NCBI GenBank assembly: GCA_937923175.1
Contig: CALALB010000043.1
Coordinates: 1 to 44,126 of the forward strand
Length of the DNA stretch: 44,126 bases
Reading direction: 5' to 3'
From: an uncultured Chromatiaceae bacterium
GTDB taxonomy: Bacteria > Pseudomonadota > Gammaproteobacteria > Chromatiales > Chromatiaceae
Shown: piece after piece, positions 38,229 to 44,126 of the stretch
How positions within the stretch are numbered: position 1 is the stretch's first letter
Layout of the letters: the number at the start of each line of letters is the position of its first letter
Translations under genes and position numbers: made by a program
The notes under the pieces: model-generated
What the model saw: the letters and a program-made list of their open reading frames with translations, nothing else
Database searches by the model: none
Told to the model about the DNA's origin: nothing

Positions 38229-39296
38229 ATGTCATCTGCCATCCAGCCCAAAGATCCAGATGCTGAACAGCCATTCATCGCCCATCTCGCGGAGCTGCGC
38301 GAGCGCATCATCCGGATGCTGATTGCAGTGGGTGTGACGGCGCTTGTGTTGTTACCCTTTGCCAATCAGATCTATGCCTATGTAGCGGCGCCGCTGATCG
38401 CGAGACTTCCTGGCAACACCATGATCGCCACCCAGGTGGCATCGCCCTTGCTGACCCCATTGAAGCTTTCGCTGATCGCAGCGGTGTTTTTGGCCATGCC
38501 CTATCTGCTCTATCAGATCTGGGCATTCGTCGCCCCGGGTCTTTATCAGCACGAAAAGCGCCTGGCCCTGCCGCTACTGATCTCGAGCATCGTCCTATTT
38601 TATCTCGGGATGGCCTTTGCCTATTACCTCGTCTTCCCGCTGATCTTTGCCTTTCTGACCGCCACCACCCCGCCCGGGGTGGAGATGATGACGGATATCT
38701 CTGCCTATCTGGATTTCGTGCTGACCCTATTTTTTGCCTTTGGGGTGGCCTTCGAGGTCCCGATCGCCACTGTCCTCCTGGTTGCAATCGGGGTGGTGAC
38801 CCCAGAGGATTTACGCCAGAAACGCCCCTATGTGATCGTCGCCGCCTTTGTGATCGGGATGCTGCTCACCCCCCCCGATATGATCTCCCAGACCCTGCTT
38901 GCCTTGCCGATGTGGATGCTCTTCGAGCTAGGTCTGCTGGCATCGCGTTTTCTGATAAAGCGGCATGAGGACAATCAAAGGGGACGCGTGCCACTCGCCC
39001 AGCCACCAGCCCCCGCACCAAGCCGCCCCCCGGTCTCGAGCTGGCAAGCGGCAAGTCATCCTGAGCGAGATCCCGAGCGCGAGCGGATCCAAGGCGAGCA
39101 GGGATCATCGCCGAACGCGCCACCCTTAGCACCTGTTGACCCGATTGAGGATAAGATCAGGCGCGCCAACCGCCTGCGCGATCTCGGCAATGAGCTGGCG
39201 GCACGTCAACTGCTTTATCAGGTTCTGGAAGAGGGAAGCGAGGAACAGCGGCTGGTTGCCCGCAATATACTCAGCCAGCTCGATCAGCCTTATTGA
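38229..39296 (+). CDS. tatC: Sec-independent translocase TatC with C-terminal extension
   Basis: A 355-residue protein. Residues 1-245 are a standard six-helix TatC ([55 protein letters not shown]), the receptor for twin-arginine signal peptides. The remaining ~110 residues are unusual: a proline- and charge-rich linker (about 250-305) and an end segment ([20 protein letters not shown]..., about 306-352) that looks like a small helical repeat of the kind seen at the C-terminus of FimV-like proteins. No tatA or tatB flanks it. A Tat substrate (the TRAP binding protein at 14629-15714) occurs in the same window. Confidence 0.94.
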   Translation: MSSAIQPKDPDAEQPFIAHLAELRERIIRMLIAVGVTALVLLPFANQIYAYVAAPLIARLPGNTMIATQVASPLLTPLKLSLIAAVFLAMPYLLYQIWAFVAPGLYQHEKRLALPLLISSIVLFYLGMAFAYYLVFPLIFAFLTATTPPGVEMMTDISAYLDFVLTLFFAFGVAFEVPIATVLLVAIGVVTPEDLRQKRPYVIVAAFVIGMLLTPPDMISQTLLALPMWMLFELGLLASRFLIKRHEDNQRGRVPLAQPPAPAPSRPPVSSWQAASHPERDPERERIQGEQGSSPNAPPLAPVDPIEDKIRRANRLRDLGNELAARQLLYQVLEEGSEEQRLVARNILSQLDQPY

Positions 39297-39478
39297 ACAG
39301 GTGCCTCCCCGCCGCCCGGCAGGGGCAATGGCTTAAAAACAAGTTGATCCTATCCATACCTCCTGCCAGCCGACTGAGGGTTTACGCCAAGGGTCAGGAT
39401 TTAAAATCCAGGTTTAGGAATGACAAAATATTGTCTTTCTCAATGGGTTATATTTTTTACTATCAATAACTAGTCAAA
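39297..39478. promoter_or_regulatory. AT-rich region upstream of the LysR gene
   Basis: The second half (about 39410-39478) is strikingly AT-rich for this genome, with TATATTTTTTAC and TTGTCTTTCTC, and probably contains the promoter and binding site of the LysR-type regulator. The first part, just after tatC, has a GC-rich imperfect inverted repeat (CCCCGCC/GGCAGGGG near 39306-39325) that might end the his-tat transcript. Confidence 0.4.
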
Positions 39479-39499
39479 GTGCGACGAACAGGTGCGACC

Positions 39500-40483
39500 G
39501 TGGGCTCAGGTTCACAGATCCATTACAAACAAAACCGGCTTAAACAATTGCGTGCCTTTTGTCATACAGCGCGCATGGGCAGTGTCAGCGCGGCTGCCGA
39601 AAAGATCTTTTTGAGCCAACCGACGGTATCATTGCAGATCCAGGCGTTGGAGCGCGAGCTAGGGACGGTCTTGTTTGAACGCCGCGGCCCCAAGATCAAG
39701 CTAACCCCCGAGGGAAGCTTGTTGTTTCAGATCGCCGAACCGCTGGTCGAGGGCATGGACAAGCTCCATGAGACCTTTGCAACCCAGGCGGGCCGGGTTG
39801 ATCGCGGTGTGCTGAATCTCGCCGCTGGCGAATCGACGATCCTGTATATCCTGCCTGAACCGATCCGTGCCTTTGTCAACCAATACCCGGGGATTGAACT
39901 GAAGCTGCACAATGTCACTGGCCGCGATGGGCTGGCGATGCTGCGCGCCGATGAGGCCGATCTTGCTGTCGGCTCGATGCTCGAGGTTCCAGATGACATC
40001 AGCTACCGCCCTCTGGTGACCTATAATCCGACCCTGATCACCCCCCTTGATCACCCCCTGGCCGGCAGGGAGAGCGTGACCTTGGAGGAGATCGCCCCCT
40101 ATGGACTGATCCTGCCGCCGCGCCATCTGAGCACTTGGCGCATGGTGGATCTGGTATTTAGACAACATAACCTCAGCTATCGGGTCACCATGGAGGCCGG
40201 TGGCTGGGAGGTGATCAAGAAATATGTCGAGCTGGGCCTGGGGATCTCGATCGTGACCGATGTGTGTCTGACGGGCGCAGAGAAACTGGGCCGGATCCCT
40301 TTGCGTCAGTATTTCCCCCGCCGCAGCTATGGCATCGTTCAGCGCCGTGGCAAGTTTCTTTCGCCCCAGGCCAAGTGTTTCATCAAAACGCTCGAGAGCG
40401 TCTTTGCCGATTGCCTCGGTGAACCGCCACCCCAGACGCCGCACGCAGGGGATGCCAACTGGGAAGATGCCTTGCTCGGCTGA
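39500..40483 (+). CDS. LysR-family (CysB-like) transcriptional regulator
   Basis: About 327 residues. The N-terminal winged helix-turn-helix (LKQLRAFCHTARMGSVSAAA, FLSQPTVSLQIQALERELG) is followed by a periplasmic-binding-protein-like effector domain (about 90-300) resembling CysB-type sulfur regulators (GWEVIKKYVELGLGISIV). I chose GTG 39500 because AGGTG lies just upstream; GTG 39479, seven codons earlier, has no visible ribosome site. It stands alone after an AT-rich upstream region. Its targets are unknown; sulfur assimilation is a guess from family resemblance. Confidence 0.9.
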   Translation: MGSGSQIHYKQNRLKQLRAFCHTARMGSVSAAAEKIFLSQPTVSLQIQALERELGTVLFERRGPKIKLTPEGSLLFQIAEPLVEGMDKLHETFATQAGRVDRGVLNLAAGESTILYILPEPIRAFVNQYPGIELKLHNVTGRDGLAMLRADEADLAVGSMLEVPDDISYRPLVTYNPTLITPLDHPLAGRESVTLEEIAPYGLILPPRHLSTWRMVDLVFRQHNLSYRVTMEAGGWEVIKKYVELGLGISIVTDVCLTGAEKLGRIPLRQYFPRRSYGIVQRRGKFLSPQAKCFIKTLESVFADCLGEPPPQTPHAGDANWEDALLG

Positions 40484-40644
40484 CCCCTTCCAGACGCTTC
40501 CCAAGAACACGGCTGGCCGACGCGCTGCGCCCTGAATGCAATCGCGGTTAGGCCCCAACCGGCGACCGCTCGCCGGAAGACTCCTGATTCATGTATTTCG
40601 CATCGATCCATCATCCAAAGAGGTCGTTTTTGGCACGCATTACC

Positions 40645-41025
40645 ATGGACCTGACGAAACGTATCGGTCAGCGCCTGCGCCAGGCCAGACATGCGCAAGG
40701 GCTTAGCCTGGCTGAACTCTCCAGCCGCACCCGGTCGCTGTCTAAATCGCGCATCAGTAACTATGAGCAGGGGATCCGCCGGATGGGGATCGAGGAGGCC
40801 CAGGAACTGGCTGCCGCCTTGGGCAATGTCACCCCGACCTATCTGCTGTGTCTAGATGACTGTGGGCCGCTTTCAGCGCGCGAGCTCGAACTGATCGATC
40901 ATTTCCGACGCACCGATGAACGGGGACGGGAGACCCTGCTGGCGCTCGCCCGCCTGCAGCCTGATGCCCAAACTCAGGCAGCGCCTGGCACCCGGACCTT
41001 CGCCGAAACCACCACCGAGCTTTAA
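40645..41025 (+). CDS. XRE-family helix-turn-helix regulator
   Basis: About 126 residues from MDLTKRIGQRLRQAR. The Cro/CI-type HTH covers about 5-65 (GLSLAELSSRT, SKSRISNYEQGIRRM, EAQELAAAL), and a short C-terminal helix-rich tail follows (ELELIDHFRRTDERGRETLLALARL). The start is uncertain: the frame is open to an ATG at 40591 with a GGAAGA 10 bases before it, adding 18 residues. No ligand-binding domain is present. It converges with hypE. Confidence 0.85.
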   Translation: MDLTKRIGQRLRQARHAQGLSLAELSSRTRSLSKSRISNYEQGIRRMGIEEAQELAAALGNVTPTYLLCLDDCGPLSARELELIDHFRRTDERGRETLLALARLQPDAQTQAAPGTRTFAETTTEL

Positions 41026-41035
41026 GGGGGGCGGC

Positions 41036-42079
41036 TCAACAGATGCGCGGCAAGGGATCACCCGCCAGCCAATCGAGCAGCCGCTCCCCGCCTAAAGGGG
41101 TCTTCAAACGCACAAAACAATGGGGATCGGCGATGACCTCGCCGATGATCATGGATTCAGTGCCCAACGGATGGGCACGCATGGCCGCAAGCAAGGTGTC
41201 AGCGGACTCCGCTGGACAGATCGCCACCAGCTTGCCCTCATTGGCCAGATAATAGGGATCGAGACCCAAAAGCTCACAGGCAGCTGCAACCCCTGGGCGT
41301 ATCGGCACGGATCCTTCAAACACCCGCATACCCACCCTCGATTGTCTGGCAAGTTCATTGAGGGTCGTGGCCAGGCCGCCGCGGGTGGGGTCGCGCAGAC
41401 AATGGATCTCGGGGACGGCAGAGATCATGGCCGCGACCAGCGTATGCAATGCCGCTGAGTCTGAACAGACCTCAGTTGTAAACCCCAGATGCTCGCGCTG
41501 TGCCAGGATCGCCACCCCATGATCGCCGATCGGCCCATTGATCAGGATCCGATCGCCTGGGCAGGCGCGATCGCCGGAGATCGTAATCCCGGGAGGGACC
41601 ACGCCGATCCCAGTCGTCGTGATAAAGAGCCCGTCCCCTTTGCCGCGTTCGACCACCTTGGTATCCCCGGTGACGATAGGAACCTCAGCTGCGCGCGCAG
41701 CCTGGGCCATGCTCTCAATGATCCGCGCGAGCTCGGCAAGCGGCAATCCCTCCTCGAGGATAAAGGCCGCAGCCAGATACAAGGGGCGGGCGCCGGCCAT
41801 GGCGAGGTCATTGATTGTGCCATTGACCGCCAGTGAACCGATATCCCCCCCTGCAAAGCATAAAGGGGAGACGACATGGCTGTCGGTACTGATCGCTAGC
41901 CGTCCGGGCGGGATATCCACTAGCGCCTGGTCATTGCCTTGCGCCAGCCATTCATTGGCAAAGGCACGCCGAAAGAGCTCATCGATCAGCTCAGCCATGG
42001 CGCGTCCACCGGCGCCATGGGTCAGATCGATCCGCCCTGTCATCAGATCGATAGCAGGAGTCAGAGACAAGGATTCCAT
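41036..42079 (-). CDS. hypE: Hydrogenase maturation protein HypE
   Basis: A 347-residue HypE that dehydrates the carbamoylated C-terminal cysteine to thiocyanate for the CN ligands of [NiFe] hydrogenase. The C-terminus ends PRIC with the essential cysteine. ATP-binding motifs: LTHGAGGRAM, STDSHVVSPLCFAGGDIG, NDLAMAGARPLYL, VTGDTKVVERGKGDG and RDPTRGGLATTLNE. The start at 42079 is chosen from family length; a longer frame overlaps the decayed gene upstream. HypD is normally adjacent; here a pseudogene of about 320 bases intervenes. Confidence 0.96.
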   Translation of the reverse strand: MESLSLTPAIDLMTGRIDLTHGAGGRAMAELIDELFRRAFANEWLAQGNDQALVDIPPGRLAISTDSHVVSPLCFAGGDIGSLAVNGTINDLAMAGARPLYLAAAFILEEGLPLAELARIIESMAQAARAAEVPIVTGDTKVVERGKGDGLFITTTGIGVVPPGITISGDRACPGDRILINGPIGDHGVAILAQREHLGFTTEVCSDSAALHTLVAAMISAVPEIHCLRDPTRGGLATTLNELARQSRVGMRVFEGSVPIRPGVAAACELLGLDPYYLANEGKLVAICPAESADTLLAAMRAHPLGTESMIIGEVIADPHCFVRLKTPLGGERLLDWLAGDPLPRIC

Positions 42080-42096
42080 GGATCTCTCGGGATGGA

Positions 42097-42415
42097 CTAC
42101 ACAAGCTTGGCTAGGGCAGCAATGATCGCAACCTGACCGAACCTCAGGTGTATCAGCCATTTGAGAAATGGGTCCTGATTCGCTCGAGATCGGCCTGAAG
42201 CCAAGCACGCAGGAGCTCGATCTGCTGTTTTAGTTGCAGCTCGGACTCCCACGGCTCGGCGCGCACCTGCGCGATTCCTTTTTGAGCTTTGGGCCGCTAG
42301 ATCTGGCAGATGCGGATAACCGTCCTCGAGGCGCTCGATCGCCCCAGCGATCAGTCGGGCGCGGGTACGCGGGCGTTTCGGTTAGCGCCTCATAGAGTTC
42401 GATGACAGAGCACAT
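42097..42415 (-). pseudogene. Frameshifted short coiled-coil protein with C-terminal membrane helix
   Basis: Between hypD and hypE the minus strand carries protein-like pieces in successive frames: MCSVIELYEALTETPAYPR (from 42415), then TRARLIAGAIERLEDGYPHLPDLAA, then RAEPWESELQLKQQIELLRA and the rest of that helix, then FLKWLIHLRFGQVAIIAALAKLV ending at a TAG (42099-42097). Joined, they resemble small proteobacterial proteins with a globular start, a coiled coil and a C-terminal transmembrane helix, recalled from general knowledge and not checked. At least three frame changes make it a pseudogene. Its function is unknown. Confidence 0.55.
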
Positions 42416-42443
42416 CTGGGCTGACCCTTGAGACGATAGAGAT

Positions 42444-43589
42444 TCAACGAGCCGCCGAGCGCTGAGCTGCAGGACCCTCGGCTGCGGCTCGACCATAGCT
42501 CCAATAGGCTGCACAGGCCCCTTCGGATGAGACCATACAAGCCCCCAAGGGGTGTTCAGGCGTGCAGGCCGTTCCAAATAGCCGGCAATCGGTTGGTTCC
42601 TTGCGACCTTGCAGAATGGCCGGACACTCGCAGCCTTTGGCCTCTGGCGCCGAGGCGATCTCGACCGGAAAGCGCTGTTCTGCATCAAACTCGGCAAATT
42701 CGGGGCTCAGGGCCAGGCCGCTCTCTGGCAGCACCCCGAGCCCACGCCATGCAAAGCTTGGGCGGGTCACAAAGACCCTGGCCATGAGTTCAAGCGCCCG
42801 GGTGTTCCCCGTCTCATCCACCGCGCGTCGATACTGATTTGCGACGGTGGCGCAGCCAGCGTTGATCTGCTGGATAAGCATCAGGGTTGCCTGCATGACA
42901 TCCAAGGGTTCAAAGCCGGCGATGACGACGGGGAGATGAAAGTCGCGTGCCACAAACACATAGGGTCGGCTGCCGATGATGGTGCTGACATGCGCTGGCC
43001 CAATGATCCCATCGATCTGAACCCCACCAGGCACTGGTTCGGTCAGGATGGCCCGCAAGGCCGCCGGGGTGAGCACATGATTACAAAGAAAGCTGAGATG
43101 ATTGAGACCTTCCGCCTGGGCCTGGAGCACAGCAACGGCAGTCGCTGGTGCCGTGGTCTCAAACCCGATGGCCATGAAGACCACCTGACGCCTGGGTTCA
43201 GCCCGGGCGATGCGCAGGACATCCTGGGTCGAATAGACCATCCGCACATCTGCCCCAGCCGCCTTGGCCTTGAGCAAGGTTTGCCGACCGCTTGCGGGGA
43301 CCCGCATCAGATCCCCATAGGTGCACAGGGTGACGCCATATTCGAGACAGAGCGCGATTGCCTGATCGAGCCTGGCGATCGGCAGCACACACACCGGACA
43401 ACCTGGACCATGCACAAAGCGCACATTCGCCGGCAGCAATTGCTGAATCCCCGAGCGGACGATGGCATGGGTATGACCGCCGCAAAACTCCATCAAGCGG
43501 TATGGGCGACTTGGATCGACTGCGGCAGCGATGGCAGAGGCCAGTCGTTGGGCAAGTTCGGGGTTGCGAAAGGCATCGAGATAATTCAT
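42444..43589 (-). CDS. hypD: Hydrogenase maturation protein HypD
   Basis: A 381-residue iron-sulfur scaffold on which the Fe(CN)2CO unit is built together with HypC. Hallmarks are all present: EFCGGHTHAI, GPGCPVCVLP, AIGFETTAPATA, and the cysteine-rich end CECPAILQG ... C ... FGTACTPEHPLGACMVSSEGACAAY that binds the 4Fe-4S cluster. The start overlaps the stop of hypC by 4 bases. A short alanine-rich tail (AAAEGPAAQRSAAR) follows the conserved core. Confidence 0.97.
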   Translation of the reverse strand: MNYLDAFRNPELAQRLASAIAAAVDPSRPYRLMEFCGGHTHAIVRSGIQQLLPANVRFVHGPGCPVCVLPIARLDQAIALCLEYGVTLCTYGDLMRVPASGRQTLLKAKAAGADVRMVYSTQDVLRIARAEPRRQVVFMAIGFETTAPATAVAVLQAQAEGLNHLSFLCNHVLTPAALRAILTEPVPGGVQIDGIIGPAHVSTIIGSRPYVFVARDFHLPVVIAGFEPLDVMQATLMLIQQINAGCATVANQYRRAVDETGNTRALELMARVFVTRPSFAWRGLGVLPESGLALSPEFAEFDAEQRFPVEIASAPEAKGCECPAILQGRKEPTDCRLFGTACTPEHPLGACMVSSEGACAAYWSYGRAAAEGPAAQRSAAR

Positions 43590-43858
43590 GGCAACGCCCG
43601 GTCGTTGATCGACTGCTCGTCTGATGAAAGCAGTTGGGCCATCTCGTGCATCAGACGCAGGGTCTCCTCGGCCTCTGCGGGATCGATCTTGCTGATCGCA
43701 TAGCCGACATGGACCAGGACATAATCACCGACCTCGGCCTCTGGGACCAAGGCAATCGAGACCTCGCGCAAGACCCCGCCGAGCTCGACCACAGCGGTAT
43801 CGATCGCCGGGTCGATGCGGTTGATCTGAACGATGCGGGCCGGTATAGCAAGACACAT
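43586..43858 (-). CDS. hypC: Hydrogenase maturation chaperone HypC
   Basis: A 90-residue HypC/HupF-family chaperone. The start at 43858 (MCLAIPARIV) is certain because the cysteine directly after the initiator methionine is essential, and GAGGAG lies 7 bases upstream. VGDYVLVHVGYAISKID is the typical beta-barrel segment. It binds HypD and then the large subunit precursor. It is the first gene of the local hypC-hypD-(pseudogene)-hypE run; hypA, hypB, hypF and the structural genes are not seen here. Confidence 0.97.
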   Translation of the reverse strand: MCLAIPARIVQINRIDPAIDTAVVELGGVLREVSIALVPEAEVGDYVLVHVGYAISKIDPAEAEETLRLMHEMAQLLSSDEQSINDRALP

Positions 43859-43959
43859 GGCGGGTCTCCTCAGCGATGGGATCCAAGGGACCATTGAACT
43901 ATGATTAGCAAGCGCGCTCAACCATGGGGCAGAGATGGGATAGACCCCCAGGTCGCTGC

Positions 43960-43977
43960 TCCCTGATCCGTCAGGGA
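43960..43977. repeat. Perfect 7-bp inverted repeat upstream of hypC
   Basis: TCCCTGA, loop TCCG, TCAGGGA. It lies between the IS630 transposase stop and hypC. It could be a transcription stop for the transposase or an operator; there is no T-tract on the minus strand after it. Confidence 0.35.
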
Positions 43978-43987
43978 CTGCTCCTGC

Positions 43988-44126
43988 CTAGTGTAGTGTT
44001 GCGTTCTGTTTGGAACTTAAGCGCGCATTGGCCCGAATGACCTTTTGCAGGATGTCGCGCGCGCTCTTGGTCCAGATGAACGGTTTGGGGTTTATGTTGT
44101 GATGGGCCACGTAATCGTTGATCGCG
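43988..44126 (-). CDS. IS630-family transposase, C-terminal end (runs off the window)
   Basis: The minus strand from the window edge encodes about 45 residues ending at a TAG (43990-43988): AINDYVAHHNINPKPFIWTK, SARDILQKVIRANARLSSKQ, NATLH. This is the characteristic C-terminus of IS630-family transposases (Tc1/mariner-type DDE superfamily). Whether the rest of the gene is intact cannot be seen. Confidence 0.85.
   Translation of the reverse strand, partial: AINDYVAHHNINPKPFIWTKSARDILQKVIRANARLSSKQNATLH

Noticed and set aside
42609..43703. 364-codon plus-strand open frame opposite hypD
   Set aside because: HypD on the other strand has all its family motifs; the plus-strand product is low-complexity and unrecognisable.
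1..44126. tRNA, rRNA, CRISPR array or riboswitch
   Set aside because: I scanned the gaps for cloverleaf-like ends, regular spacer arrays and long structured leaders and saw none; a covariance-model search would be needed to be certain.

Overview
The window is GC-rich, densely coded DNA from a gammaproteobacterium. The gene content (hypCDE hydrogenase maturation, a rhodanese/TauE pair, oxygen-dependent HemF, pilT/pilU, a his-tat block and many PAS-rich sensor kinases) fits a Chromatiales / purple-sulfur-type organism. That placement is an inference, because no photosynthesis or rRNA gene is present to prove it.

Layout. (1) 0.2-13.2 kb is a sensory island: two overlapping histidine kinase genes on the minus strand, and a translationally coupled plus-strand trio (CheB-CheR-PAS fusion, PAS kinase, receiver-kinase). 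All four kinases end in a similar ~60-residue C-terminal module. (2) 13.3-16.7 kb on the minus strand carries a TauE/SafE permease overlapping a periplasmic rhodanese, a Tat-exported TRAP-type binding protein, and an exported protein of unknown function. (3) 16.9-20.0 kb is a decayed iorA-iorB-paaK locus (indolepyruvate:ferredoxin oxidoreductase plus phenylacetate-CoA ligase). It has stops, frameshifts and deletions, and a truncated IS481-type element sits inside paaK. (4) 20.2-28.8 kb is a second sensory operon: hybrid kinase with a pseudo-receiver, chemoreceptor with duplicated linker modules, receiver-SpoIIE phosphatase, receiver-HD-GYP. (5) 28.8-33.0 kb on the minus strand is purK-purE-pilT-pilU. 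(6) 33.2-35.6 kb holds hemF and gatB. (7) 35.9-39.3 kb is hisB-hisA-hisI-hisE-tatC, without hisH, hisF, tatA or tatB at the places where related operons usually carry them. (8) 39.5-41.0 kb holds a LysR/CysB-type and an XRE-type regulator. (9) 41.0-43.9 kb on the minus strand is hypC-hypD, a frameshifted coiled-coil pseudogene, and hypE. The 3' end of an IS630-family transposase runs off the right edge.

How the parts may work together: the two sensory islands contain five kinases, a methylesterase/methyltransferase fusion, a chemoreceptor, a phosphatase output and a c-di-GMP phosphodiesterase output, and the second abuts the pilus retraction ATPases. They contain no cheA, cheW, cheY-only protein or DNA-binding response regulator. 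A multikinase phosphorelay feeding c-di-GMP and twitching motility is a reasonable hypothesis, not a demonstrated system.
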